A stretch of DNA of 64,000 nt from Carallia brachiata (taxonomy: Eukaryota > Streptophyta > Magnoliopsida > Malpighiales > Rhizophoraceae), in NCBI GenBank assembly GCA_021464245.1, contig JADCRB010000025.1, positions 1,398,193 through 1,462,192 on the forward strand, written 5' to 3'. The translations under genes and the position numbers were made by a program. Position 1 is the stretch's first letter. Every line of letters starts with the position of its first letter. Positions 51,327 through 63,620 of the stretch are shown here, piece by piece. Under the pieces are notes generated by a model. That model did no database searches. It saw only the letters and a list, made by a program, of their open reading frames with translations, and had not been told where the DNA came from.

Positions 51327-53189
51327 TAATTTATACATAGGATGTTTTCCACTGTTAACATGAGAATTTATGTTTATTTCTTTATCTTTTCTTTTTTCGC
51401 TCTTCAAAAGAGCCAACTCATGAGGATGATTAATCAAGTCAAGTTATTGATGCTTAAAATGCTTAACTGTGATCATATTTATCGCATAAATAATAAAATT
51501 ACTAAATAGGTTATACCCAAACACTATGTATATCAATAAAAATAACCATAAGAATAAATAGAAATGTGATGAGAACAATATCCTGGTGAACAAAAAAAAA
51601 AGCATTATAAACAATGGCTTTCCAAAATATATATGATATCCAGACAAATTTATGAGGGCTAGAAATAAAACGAGTTAAGGGCTGTATGTAAAAAAAAAGT
51701 AGAATAACAAACTCAAATCATTTAACAAAAATGGCATACACAATTTAGGAAGTTTTTAGCACTAAGAAACTCAAAACTATATATTCTAAAAAAAGAGTAT
51801 TCAAAATTAAAAAACAGATAATTCAAAAAGAGTATCGACTAAATGTAGCTTTGGGAAAATGCAATATTTGAAGAAGCAGCTACAATTAATGTACCCTATA
51901 CTTTGATTGTGAATATAGATTAGTATATGAGAACTATCTTCATCAAGACATGAAAAAAAAGAGAGGCTATATGGATAAGAGCAACTGCAGAAGATCATTC
52001 TTTAGAACTCGTGGTCTCCCCTACACACTATACCTAATTTCATATCAATATGTGAAGAGAGGAAGACCGAAATTGAAAAAAACTCAATGTTTCCAAGAAG
52101 CAAGAACCCCCATAATGGGCACTAAAGGTAAAGAACAAAAAATCAAAGCATTGATGTAGGCATATGCGAAAGAAAACATCAAGGAAAAGTAGGGGATTGT
52201 AGACTTTGGAGTTAGTTTTGGTAGGAGATAAGAGAATTGGTCCAGTTGCTCTCATAGCAAGGAAGACTTAAATAGTAATTCAAAATCCATTTTATTATTG
52301 GCTCAACAATTTTTACGAACTTTGATTGAGAATAGAACCCATCTATCAAGCACTCTTAAATTACCAAGATTACGTACTTATCTTTCAAGAATTTCATCTA
52401 AGTACTTAAAAAAAAAAAAGAGCATAAGCATTTGAAGATTCACCATACAGATATTTGGACATAAACATAGGAAAATTAGGCATCAAGAATATTCTTGATT
52501 TGCTCGACTCCCTAACGCATAAACTAACTCTCAGTCACATATAGCACATGGAAAAAAAAAAATCAAAGAGAAAATATAAAAAGAAAAAAAAAACAGAATG
52601 AGTGAGAATCTCATGCCCCAACATTTAACAGCTTGGAAGGAGAGTGTATTGTTGTTCATGGCTTGGGAATGGAGCAGCGAGAAGGTATTATAAGAGAATA
52701 TAGATTTCTTCCCTGAAAAAATTGAAGATTAAGAGGTGATTGGGAGATTAGGGGACTAAGAGGTGCTTGGATATTATGACTTTACTTGGATTAAAAAAGA
52801 GGAAGAGAAGAAAAGGAGGGAAAAGAAAATAGAGGTGAGAAAAATTTTTTATCCTCGTTGTGTTCAGAAAAGAATAATCAAATATGAGCAAATAAAAAGA
52901 AAAAAAATAATATATTTTATTAAACCACTTTTACTCATAAAAATAAAAGCTGGAAACAAAAAAAGATAACTTGGTCATTACAAAAACTTTAAAAAAAATA
53001 AGAAAAGGCGTCTGGTTGTTAGCTGCCTTCTCCTTTTAGAGAATTATTTTTTTGTGATCCCTATCTTTTTTTCCCCCCCCGAAAAAAGCTTTTATCATCT
53101 TTCACCCAAATTTTTGAATTTGGTAACGTATCAGAAAGTAATGAAAATTAAATTTTAAGTAATAATATTTATTTTTTTAATAATAAAAG
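51327..53189. other. Gene-free AT-rich intergenic region
   Basis: No gene or defined element is recognised. Frames here are short and Lys/Phe-rich because of A and T runs. Confidence 0.5.
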
Positions 53190-53560
53190 GCTGAAATGCC
53201 CTTTACTCTCTAAATCTCCAGGCGCTTGCCACCTGTCCGTGTGGCATTTGAGGCGTTGGATGATGCAATTGCCTGGTCGCCCCTTTTGTAATTCAAATGT
53301 TAATTGAGAGAGCAGAAAGAAATTTGCAAAAAATATGATTATTGCATTTAAAAATTTAATTAAATGAACTACGAAAACTCATTCTTACTATCGGCTTATA
53401 ATTACCATTGTAACTTTTACCTCATAAAAAGACCTAAATGCCTTTGACTCTGTTGACCTCCAGCTGCTAGCCACCTGTCTGTGTGATGTTAGAGGCGTTC
53501 GATGATACAACGGCCTAGTCTCCACTTTTTGTAATTCATATGTTAAATGTCTAAATTGTC
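53185..53560 (+). repeat. Two-copy tandem repeat, about 240-bp spacing
   Basis: The block at about 53190-53300 ('gccacctgtccgtgtg', 'gaggcgtt.gatgat') recurs at about 53425-53545 ('gccacctgtctgtgtg', 'gaggcgttcgatgat') with the same order of landmarks. The origin is unknown. Confidence 0.7.
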
Positions 53561-54425
53561 CTTATATTAAATCGTCACATAATTATTATCGTCACACCAA
53601 TAAACCTGGGCCAGAAGAAGCTCTACTAATTTCCAAAAAAAAAAAAAAAAAAAAGGATAATTTTCCATCGTTTTGTGCGTAAAATCCAAAATTAGGTTAG
53701 ACCAAAATGCTGAAGTGGCACCATAGGCTGCAAGGTTAATGTCACGTGGTTCCCTCGTGAACTTTGGCTTGATGTGCAACCTGATGCAACAAAACAATGC
53801 CGCTGTGCTCTAACGATCCTTTATTGAGCACTACAAAGGAATTGGGCCCCAGAGGAATGGAGAAGATCAATTCTATCCCATCAACCCTCCCCTCCATAAT
53901 CGGTAAATAAGCCAGGGAGGGCAAAGAGTCCAGAACACACAAAAGTTGTATATTTTTCCAGGAAAAATCTCAAGATCCCCTTACAATTTTATTATAGTTT
54001 GACTATATGAGTATGTTTTTTAAGACATGCCAACAATACGTAATTTATTTATTTAATAATATTTAATAATTTATTTATTCTTTAAATTTAATATATTATT
54101 TATATTATATTAATTTAAATTATTACGTATCAATTCCGTATCATTTGTTAGGTTGTCAAAAGTGCTTTCGGATTTAATTTTCTGTGGGGACACCAAGACA
54201 AATAATAAAAGAAAATGCCCAACTCTCTTCAGATGTCACCAATGATGAGAGAACTGTGAATCCTTGAAGAAAGTTGCGGAACATGACAGCATTTTGAGTG
54301 CCAATTTATTTTCGAGACTTTTTGAACTGACCCCAAGATAAGGATTTTCTCCTCTTCTATTTTTTTTTTATTCCCCTTTTTATGTCTGTTTTCATATTTG
54401 GTTTTGCTCCGCTGGGCAAATGTAT
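53561..54425. other. Intergenic sequence
   Basis: No gene is recognised. A 19-A run lies near 53636-53654. The minus-strand frame at 53742-53942 has no family match I can name. Confidence 0.5.
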
Positions 54426-54924
54426 GAGATATGTTATTTTTTAATTCTAAATTTTTGTATTTTTTATATATAAATTTTAAATTTTTTTGATATTTTATTT
54501 CAATCTTAAATTTTTTAATTTTTTACTATATCAGTCCTTTTATTTATAAAAAGTAGTCAATTAGTTAATAAATGAGTTTAACTTGATGAAATTTATTAAA
54601 AAAAAGTCAAATACTCAAGTTAAATATTATTTTCATCAATAAATATGTACATTAAATATTTTTTTAATCAACAAATAATCGAATTAAATATGTAAAATGC
54701 ATACTTTTTGATAAAAAAATTTTAATTAGTGTATTTAACCTTTTTTCAAATAATTTTTTAAAAATTAGAATAATTTTTTTTAAATAAATTGATCACTTTT
54801 TTTTAATGGATGAACTATTTAATAAAAAAATCGAAAAGTTTAGAATTCAAATAAAATTTTAAACATGTTTAGAATTTATATATAAAAAAATATAAAATTT
54901 TAGTATTAAAAAATATCATATCCC
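54426..54924. mobile_element. AT-rich MITE-like inverted repeat element
   Basis: The left end GAGATATGTTATTTTTTAAT and the reverse-complemented right end GGGATATGATATTTTTTAAT begin inverted arms that match for at least 60 bp ('tatatataaattttaaa' on both). No target duplication could be identified, so boundaries may be off by several bases. Confidence 0.6.
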
Positions 54925-55187
54925 GAGAACATATTCCCAAACTTAATTAATTTTCTCCTGCGGATATATACCTTTATTACTAATATTATTACTGCATATG
55001 GTGCCAAGACCATGAATGTGATGACCTCAGCAGTCATCATTGTAAAGCTCCAAAATCCCGCAGCCATAGTTATCCGGATATAAAACCACAACCAAAGCCC
55101 CCATTAGGAGCATAGCTTAGTAAACTGTAAGTAAAAGATAACAAGATACCGCCACTGAAATTACCATCAATTAAGGCAGGAAAAAAG

Positions 55188-56500
55188 ATGGGCAGCGTAG
55201 AAGAGGAAACACTGGTTCAAATGGTACATGATTTCATTGAATCAGAATCGCCACCACCCATAATTTCTGCTTCCCCAAAGTGCCTTTCTGCCTATCATCG
55301 AACCAAATGTTTCACTTTGCGGGTAACTTTCCGATATCTTGCCAATTTTTTTTTTCTTTCTTTTTTTTTTGGGTGTCTTCTGCTGACTTTTGGTGTTAAT
55401 TTACTTAGACGGGTCATATGGTTGGGTTTAAATGGAAAGTTAACTGTGTGTGATCTTGAGCCGTCCAGGAGATACTTGGGACAGTGGAAGAAGCAGAGGA
55501 TAGAGTTCTTAAAAGTGTCCTAAAGCACATGACAAGCAAAACGGATGCTGAGAAAACAACTAGCCTGAAGAAGTGGCTCGTCAAGAAGCTGCAAATGGAT
55601 GGCTTTAATGCCTCTATTTGTCACACCTCCTGTGTCACTTCCTTGGGATGCCCAGCTGGTGATTCTGTCTCTCTCTGTTAATAAGCAATTCTACTCTCTC
55701 TGTTAATGAAATAATAATTTTTTTTTCCCACTCCGTTCTGTCCACCTTGAAATTGTATATCTGTTTTAGCTTGAAAGGGTTATAGAACAAAGGATCATCT
55801 TGTAAGAGCCCCGTCTAAGGAACATGCAGTCTTCAAAACCAATTCAGGCATCAATTTCGCTCTCTTTATTTTACACCTTGTGGGAAAAGTAATGGACATC
55901 TTTTATATTTTGAAGCTGTTACAAGCAATTACCTTGCTATTATTGTGGACTCTAAAAATCTTTTTCCAATGCTTAAACCGGGCATTTTATTTCCTTGATA
56001 TTGAGTGGTTATTAAATTTATTATTTAGCATGATCAACAGGTGATTATGAGTACATTGACAACATAATGAACGATCAGAACGGAGACAGACAAAGAGTGA
56101 TAGTAGACATAGACTTCAGATCTCAATTTGAATTGGCTAGACCAACCCCGTCTTACAAAGAGCTCACAGACACACTCCCATTAGTTTTTGTTGGAATGAA
56201 GACAAGCTTATGAAGATAATCTCCCTACTTTGCTCTGCTGCTAAACAATCACTAAGAGACAGAGGGCTCCATGTGCCCCCATGGAGGACCAGCACATACA
56301 TGCAATCCAAATGGCTATCTGGGGTTAGCAAAGTCACCGCAAATAGTATTGGCTACAGCAGTGAAGATGGGAAAGCTAAAAATGTTGCACATGGTTTTGG
56401 CATGTGGGCACCTCCAGTGAATAATCCCAAGAGACGGGATTTGGCTAATGGCTCTGGCTTGTCTAGTCAGTTCTCTAAAATGGGCATAAATTGTTGCTGA
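55188..56500 (+). CDS. DUF506 (PDDEXK-like) family protein; three exons, one frameshift
   Basis: Plant-specific DUF506 protein with a predicted PDDEXK-like fold. The molecular function of this member is not known; some Arabidopsis relatives restrain root-hair growth. Exons: 55188-55322, 55469-55658, 56041-56500, with GT-AG introns in matching phases. The ATG is the first in the frame (AAGATGGGC). Residues 1-45 contain the acidic start MGSVEEETLVQMVHDFIE. Exon 2 gives the helical LKKWLVKKLQMDGFNAS and the C-rich CHTSCVTSLGCPAG. Exon 3 gives GDYEYID, then VIVDIDFRSQFELARP, the signature core. Near 56196 (GGAATGAAG) the frame slips back one base and stops in a TGA at 56208-56210. The family continues in the new frame with MKIISLLCSAAKQSL and HVPPWRTSTYMQSKW. 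One restored base gives 261 residues, normal for the family. I infer a missing base. Confidence 0.9.
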
Positions 56501-58189
56501 ATGTTTTGCAGCTACGTTCTAATTTTAGCACAGAGTGAGCGATGAGTGTGCGTGAGTGAGAGAGAGATAGAAGAGGGTAAGAAACTCCAGTTTTGGACCT
56601 TTTTAAATTTGAAGTCAAATAGCCTGGATTTCAGGTCCATTTTTTTTTTTCTTGTTCTGTGCTAATGTGAAGACTAATACAAAATAGCAACACTAAAATT
56701 TTCCGTAATACAAAATAGTAACAAGTAATAATTCAGTACTTTTAATTACATGTAATAATTTGTTTTTAAGAATTTAATTATTTAATGACATATTTACTTT
56801 GTTACTCTCTTGAAATTACTCTTATGAAACTCTTGCTGTGAAGCAAAAAATTTTTTCCTTCAAACTAACATTTGATATATCTTGAGTCCCGACGTATTAA
56901 ATTTGACGTGATGACTAATTCAAAATAACATTTTGATATGTTTCTGTCACAGCAATAATTATTGTTGTTGTTAATGTTATTAGAAGTAATAAATAGGACA
57001 AATAAATTATAGCTCACTTCAAACTCGAGTTGTCTCCTGGATTAAAGATTTTGAGTTTAAGTATCAATTAAAACTAATTAGCTAAAAATAACTAAAAAAA
57101 AAAAGTAATAAATGGGGTTGGGGAAAAGGAATCCGTGCGTTGCAAGGAAAGGTTCCTTTCAGCCTCAAGGGCAAGGCTTACGCTATGCAGTTCAATCCGT
57201 AAACAAAGAGCTCATGATAGCAAAAATCAAATACTTTTGTCATTAACAGTGCTCTCTAACAAATTATGACCACCAGCTATGGAGAGAAGTAATGTTTATC
57301 TGCTCCGGTTGCATCCTCTACCACATGATCATATGTTGAATTCATGCTGGAGCCTTCTTAGCCATTGGCGACTGATGAAAGCTCTAGCTCACAATGAGGT
57401 TATAATCATCTGTGTTTAAGCAAATTATAGAGTGAATATGGGAACGCAGGACAATTTTCCGAAATTTATCTAATTTCACTGAAACTAGCCATTTGTTTGT
57501 ACTCATCTTGATCGCATCTTGATTCCATGCACTAAATGACGGTATGGCAGGCTAGCTAGCAGCAGGAAAGAAATTTTTTCATAAAGGGTTGAGCAGACAC
57601 CTTTACTTTTTTTTTTATTCCCTTTCCCATGAAGAGAAATAATAAAAACTGGTACTGAGAAGGAGAAGGCAGGAGACCATTTTGGCCTTGTATTAATATC
57701 CTTACATTTTCATACTTAATAGCAGTTAATAACATTTCAGTCTTCTCCTAAAATAAAAAAAATAAAAAATAAGAAAAATATAAAAATACGCCTCCCTCTT
57801 ATTTAGATTTTTTTTTTTTTTAGTACACAGTGGATAAGTTTCTTCAGTTTACAAGTCTGAGGCTCAATGACAACTCAAGAGAAAAGAAATTAACGAAAGC
57901 AAAAGAGCGGGGAGCAAAAAAAAAAAACACCAGGTGCAATTGTTGCCGGAAGTAGCTAGTCCCCAGAAAGCATTTTCTGCAAATATTTTATTTTATAAAC
58001 TATTTTGAAAGGACAAAGGGTAAATTAGAAAAAAAAAGAGAGGAAAAAGAAAAATATAAGTTTATCTTATCTAATAATATCTAGTATTAATTATGTTAGT
58101 GGTGGTCTAGCAGGTTTTGTCTGATAGTAGAAAATATGTTTTATGAATAAAAAATAAAGTTTTTTTTAATGATATCTCGATCATCGCAC
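56501..58189. other. Downstream intergenic region
   Basis: The 3' UTR of the DUF506 gene, including a (GA)n-like run near 56555-56572, is followed by gene-free sequence. No domain is recognised. Confidence 0.5.
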
Positions 58190-58740
58190 TAAAGCCGGCT
58201 TTGTTTGATAGCAGAAAATATAATAACATACAAATGGTAGAAGATCGTGAAATTAACACGTTAGAAAGGCCTGATAAAAATGTCCCATTCTACACAGATC
58301 ATCGTGATCTTGTTCTTAGGAAATTTGTTTGTACCATGAGATTGCATTTGTTATGGTTAAATGTACATTTATTTTGCATAGTTGTGAGAGTAGTTTACTA
58401 AACTCTTATTGAATATTAGGAATATGATTTTCAATAATTCAATAAAGTGTTACTTATTTATTATGTGCAATGATATTTACAATCATTTCTAACAAGTTTG
58501 CAAAATATTATTTTAAATTTTCTATTTTCATAACTGAAAAATAAAGAACTTCCAATTCCACTTAATATACTTTGTTTCATATATTCGAACATATCCAAAG
58601 AGTGGGGTAGAGGGCCACGAGCTATCAAGTGAAGGGTATTTCGAAAGAGGGGAAACCAGTGGCGCTCTAAAAAACAAGTGGCACAGAACAAGGGGAGGGT
58701 GCAAGACTATCTGCTAGTGACGATATAAATATAACCACAA
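58190..58740. repeat. Dispersed repeat copy A (about 550 bp)
   Basis: Two blocks recur in the same order in 59100-59770. The first has 'gaaattaa...aggcc.gataa' and 'aggaaatttgtttgtacca'. The second has 'agagtggggtagaggg', 'tatttcgaaagagg' and 'gaaaccagtggcgctc'. The minus-strand frame across the second block (58691-58461) has a partly conserved reading (FPLFRNT / SPLFRNA) in both copies, but no family is recognised. Confidence 0.7.
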
Positions 58741-59099
58741 TAATTAAAGGATTTCATTACGTGCACAGAGCATTTTGGATAGAGGTTGGATATAGAAGTG
58801 AGACTCACATGTAGAAAAAAAAAAAAATCATTATTTTTTTCTCAAAATGTAAATTTTTTTGTCCAAAAAATAGCTAATTTGTTGTAAGGATGGTGCAATA
58901 TGCAACCAACAACTTACAATTGCAATAAAACTAAAATTCACTTTTTGCAAGAACGTTGTAAAATGTAATAATATTTTTTGTAATTTTCATCATCCTCGTT
59001 GAAAAAACATGCAACTTTTAGCGAGAAAATTCCAAATAGAATTCTTTAAACTAAAGATAAAGAAGTCTCTTTGTTGCAATCACATAGGTTTTGTCCCAT

Positions 59100-59770
59100 G
59101 GGAGAAAAATGATAACAATATATAAATGACAGAGGCCCATGAAATTATTATGTTTGGAAGCCCCGATAAGATTGTCCCATTTCACCATCTATAGTTGTTG
59201 CCTTTTTTTTTTTTTTCGAGCAGCCCGATAGTTGTTGCTTTGTTGTTAAGAAATTTGTTCGTATCATCAAATTGCGTTTGATAAATTAAATATATGTCTG
59301 TCTCCGTATGATTGCGGGAGTTATTTGTTGCCTCACAATAGACCTTGAGAGTATGGTCTTTATAATGTTCAGTACCATCAAGTTGCTTGCGATACGTTAA
59401 ACTTATGTCTATCTCTGTATAATTATGGGAGTGACTTGCTAACTTACACTAGACCTTAAGAGTGAGGTCTTGATGATGGTTCAATTTCGCAGCCCTGATT
59501 CACTGTGCATGATCAAATTACACAATTCTTCTTGACAAGTCTGTATAATGTCATTTATACTTCCTCATTTTTATAGCAAAAAAAACAAAATGTCCTGTTC
59601 ATGTACGTTGGTTTCATATATTTGAACAAATCCAGAGAGTGGGGTAGAGGACCGTAAGCTCCCAAAGGCATTTCGAAAGAGAGGGGAAACCAGTGGCACT
59701 CTTAGAAACAAGTGGCACAAAACAAGGGAGGGTGCCAGACTATCTTCGTAGTGACGACATACAACCACCA
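59100..59770. repeat. Dispersed repeat copy B, with internal tandem duplication
   Basis: Partner of 58190-58740. It also contains a two-copy internal tandem: 'atcaaattgcgtttgata...ctgtctccgtatgattgcgggag' (from about 59264) recurs as 'atcaagttgcttgcgata...ctatctctgtataattatgggag' (from about 59378). The element type is unknown. Confidence 0.7.
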
Positions 59771-60119
59771 GAATAAGAGCAGAATAAGCAAATGGAAACT
59801 CTTTTGTTTCTGTGTGCAGGTTTTCTTGTGTAATTTGTCCGGTCATGGTTTCCTTTGGGTGTGTCCAGGAAATTGTTACTTCAAAGTGAATTTTTCTTAG
59901 ATAACATTTATTCAATTTCATTATTGTTCTATTTTCGGGAATATATGGATTGTGCTAAGAATTTAAAGTTAAAAAATTTAGTATTTCGTACTCTTCTTTT
60001 CTGAGGAAAAGATCAACTAAAATTGGACAATTCTTTTTTTTTTTTTAATTTTTATTTTTATCATATTATGTATAAGAGTATAGGCGTTTAAGATGTATTG
60101 GAGTTTATTTTTGTGATAA

Positions 60120-60200
60120 GAAAATGCTCTTAATTCAGATCAAGAGAGCGTGGGTCTCTTAAACTCAATATCATAAGTTCAAATTCTTCCGAACGTGATT
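60120..60200 (+). mobile_element. Weak SINE-like tRNA-related motif
   Basis: 'agagagcgtgggtctctt' followed ~25 bp later by 'ataagttcaaattc' resembles degenerate A and B boxes. No boundaries or tail could be fixed. Confidence 0.25.
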
Positions 60201-61900
60201 TTCTTCTTTCAAAGTAAACGAGTTTCTAGGTGCTATATTTCTTTAGTGATCTCTTTTGCAGTCCCTAACTTGTCATATGACTTTAAATTTCATATTTTAT
60301 ATGTGAAACAAAGTTTTTCGAAAGATAAAAAAACACCACTATATAACTGTTTTTAAGAAATTGTTAAATGACTGTCATAAAGAGTGACAACCATTGATTA
60401 AAGGAACAGTTGAGAGATTAATTAATAAATTCACCAATTCCTGCATTTTCTATTATTTTATTTAGAGAGTTAGAAATGTCTATGATTAATACGAAAAAAG
60501 TTTTTGGTTAAATAATTTTAGCATACAAATTAAGCATATTATAATTAAAAAGATTTTTTTGTAATTGTAATAATAAAATGTAGAATAAAAAAATATAATA
60601 ATTTTTTTAATTCATATTTTATGATAATAATTAAAAAATTTTTACTTATAATTATAATATGTTAGAATATAATAATTTTTTTTATATGTTGATATAAAAA
60701 TGCCCTACCTAATATTGACATTGACGGTGGGGACTAAAGAGTGGGCCCCACTTTAAATATCTTTCTTCTCATTATTTTCCTCTCTTCTCTCTCTCTATCT
60801 CTCTCTCTACAGCCCATCGTCTTTTTTTGCCCCCTTTTTTTATTCCTCTGTGTTTGAAGTGCGAAGAAATGAGGGAAAATGAGGAGAAAGGAAAAAAGTG
60901 GAAGAAAAATAAAATTATTTGGAGTGGTAGAGAAAGTTTAAAGAAAAAAAGTATGGTGAAAGAAAAAATAAATAGTAATTTATGAGAGAGTTGAGAGAAA
61001 ATGAAATTATTTGGAGTAGTAGAAAAAGGTGAGAGAAAGAAAATATGATGAAAGAAAATGTGAATAATAATTTGTGAGACAAAAAATGAAAGAAAATAAA
61101 ATTGTTCGGTGTGATGTAAAAAGTGAAGAGAAAGAAAAGTAAATGATAATGATCATACTTTTCTTTCTCTTCTTATTTTCTTTCGCACACCAAACATGGT
61201 AGACTTTCTGGACTTCAACAACAGATTCTTTCCTTTTCAATTTTCAGCATAAAAATAAACAAAGAAAACACAAATTTTTGACTTCAAGAAACAAATTGTG
61301 GGGTTCTTCATTCTTTTGGTTTTTCTTACCAAGGATTTTAGGTGATGAATTGGATTGCTTTCACAAGAAGTGATATCCTTTACTTCTCTTAATTAATTGT
61401 TTCATCTTTGTGTGTGCTTGTTTCTTTTTCTTTTATATTTTTTTCTTTGTGGGGTTGACAAAGATGGCAACTTAATGTGAAATCTTAGTTCTTTAGTGTA
61501 TAAAAGTCTTATATAGCTTACTCGGTTGCCATCTTTGGTTTTCAAGATTGGTTTGGAAGACAATCGTCCAACTGGAGGATAAATTTGTATGTGGGTTTTG
61601 CAGTTCTTCTTTTTCTTGTTCGCTTTTCTATCCAATTTTCTTTGGTTTTCATTGTCTATTCGGTTTGTTTTTGTATAAGTAGAATTGATCGATTCAAGAT
61701 TCGGTATCTTTTTATTTTTTTGATTTTTTACTTGGTTTTGGCTTGTGTATCCATTAAGATCCAACAGGTATTTGATCTTGCTCGTTTCAAGTTGCAACTC
61801 AAATGCATAGATGGATACTAGGCCCGGATTCTAGATTTCGTTCTCTGTGGATTTTGCACTCTGTTTACCTTTTTTTTGGTGGCCCTCTAATAATTTCTAT
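60201..61900. other. Gene-free region with pyrimidine and purine tracts
   Basis: A CT-rich tract at 60777-60812 is followed by AG-rich sequence at 60860-61140. The stretch 61260-61900 is T-rich and intron-like or leader-like on the plus strand. No coding exon could be supported. A 5' leader of a gene to the right cannot be excluded. Confidence 0.4.
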
Positions 61901-61929
61901 TGTAATAAATGAAATATATATTACCTTTT

Positions 61930-62235
61930 TGTTAGAGGAGTCATTTAATTCCTTATAGGCATTGTTTAGTTCCTTCGAAAGTGTTGTACAATTTCTTTAG
62001 AGTTGTCATATAGTTTTTCTTGAGATGTCATATATTTTCTTTATAAGTGTCATATGTTTCTCTTGAGGTGTGATATTTGTTTCTTCAAAGGGGCCGTATA
62101 GTATCCTTATAAACATAATGTGTTTCTCTCGTATTGCTTCCTTAAAGAAGCTGTAAAATATTTTGAAAGTTGTATATTTTCTTCAGCAGCGTCGTATAGT
62201 TATCGAAGAGTTGCCTTGTACTTCTTTATAAATGT
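61930..62235 (+). repeat. Degenerate ~28-bp minisatellite, forward orientation
   Basis: About ten divergent units of the type 'gtcatatagtttttcttgagat / gtcatatgtttctcttgaggt / gtatagtatccttataa'. The same unit occurs as its reverse complement at 62530-62650 and 63425-63620 ('tatatgacactttcta', 'tgtacaacactttaaaga'). Confidence 0.65.
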
Positions 62236-62279
62236 CCTATAATTTCCTTATAATATGATACGATCACATCCTCCTCGCC

Positions 62280-62490
62280 CATGGAGCTTGCTAACAATGG
62301 AAGAGGCATTGTCATTAAGTCCGCAATATCTAAATTCTACAAAACAAACCATAATAGCCACAATACCTTTGGTTTGCAACGCTAGACTCTTAAAAAATAT
62401 AATTGAAGAAATGTTAAGCCTGCTAATAATAGAAGAGACATTGTCACTAAAAAATTTATAAAATCTAAATTTTGCGAAACAAATCACGTT
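62280..62490 (+). repeat. Tandem pair of ~120-bp units, third copy at 63835-63950
   Basis: 'gcttgctaacaatggaagag...cattgtcattaagtccg' (62286) recurs as 'gcctgctaataatagaagag...cattgtcactaaa' (62419) and again as 'gcttgctaataaaataagag...gttgtcattgagtcc' (63853). Each is followed by a 'gaaacaaa/aacaaaccata' phrase. The function is unknown. Confidence 0.7.
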
Positions 62491-62529
62491 CCTTTAGTCT
62501 ATAACAACACTAATAATACTATAAAATAG

Positions 62530-62650
62530 TTTGTAGATAATGTACAACACAATTGAATAAACTATACAACACTATTAATGGGTCTGTACAACACTTTAAA
62601 GATGATATACAACACTACTTAGAAAATTATATGACACTTTCTAAATTATG
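62530..62650 (-). repeat. Same minisatellite, reverse orientation (part 1)
   Basis: Units such as 'acaacactattaatgggtctgt' and 'acaacactttaaagatgat' are reverse complements of the 61930-62235 units. Confidence 0.55.
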
Positions 62651-62859
62651 CATTATATCATTAATAACTTTACCAAATTTCTCCCAAGCTGATGGATGTC
62701 CTTTATTTGCTTTAAAGCTGTTGGATGTCTTTGGGATCTCATAGGGCATAAAAGACATTCTCATGATGTTAACAATGAGTAGGAATGTGGTCTGCCACTT
62801 TGATCGACCGTAATTCATTTTTTATCCCCTGTTATACACGTTTTTTTTTCTGTCTTACT

Positions 62860-63130
62860 TCGGTTAACCACCGTAGTCGATCAAAAAATATTTTGCATTT
62901 TTCCTACATCAGGCATACTCATTTCGGTCAATTGCAGTGGTATACCAATTAACAATATCCATTTGTACCATAATTCTAAATTACTTTGGTTAACCACTGT
63001 GGTCGGTCGATTTTGGCCATTGTTGATTCTAACATTCTTCAGCCCGTCACGGTGGTTGACTGTCCATGTCTCCTCACAATGTGCACGGTTGTTTTATCTC
63101 CTGGTTAGCCAAATCGGTCGGCCACCTTTG
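62860..63130. repeat. Short 'ggttaaccac(t)gtggtcg' motif cluster
   Basis: The GC-richer motif recurs as 'cggttaaccaccgtagtcgatc' (62863), 'tggttaaccactgtggtcggtcg' (62988) and 'cacggtggttgac' (63048, inverted). Such clusters are typical of subterminal regions of plant DNA transposons. Confidence 0.5.
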
Positions 63131-63424
63131 TCCACTTCACAATTGGACTAAATGTGTTTGTCATAAGTTTATTTCATAATCCGAAAAAAACCCACGAACC
63201 TTTACTTATCTTACTTTTCGAAATTGATGATATTTTAATATTACCTTCTCGGAAATGTTTACTCCATAATCCTAAATTTATGTTGTTGCTCTTTAGAAAG
63301 TTTAGTATATATATGTGTTTATTTACATATATTTATAGCAACAAGTCCGAAAGAAACAATTTGTATATTACGGAGCTTAATTGTTTGGAATGACAAAATC
63401 TTCATCTCATAGGATTATATATAC

Positions 63425-63620
63425 ATGTACATATATACATAACACTTTCTAGATAATATATGACATTTTACAAATACTATTCAACATCCTTAAAAAACTA
63501 TATGACATCATCTACAAAAATATACAATATCATTAATGAGAAAAAATGCGACACACACATACACACACACACTATACTATACCATACGACATATTCAATC
63601 AATATACAACACTATTAATT
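63425..63620 (-). repeat. Same minisatellite, reverse orientation (part 2), plus (AC)n
   Basis: 'aacactttctagataatatatgac' and 'aaaaaactatatgacatcatc' units continue the reverse-orientation array. An (AC)n run lies at about 63551-63571. Confidence 0.55.

Noticed and set aside
55484..55681. Separate small gene in the middle of the DUF506 locus
   Set aside because: It is exon 2 read through its donor site at 55659 into the intron.
61402..61797. 131-codon minus-strand open frame
   Set aside because: Lys/Asn-rich composition from T-rich DNA, with no domain. The plus strand looks like leader or intron sequence.
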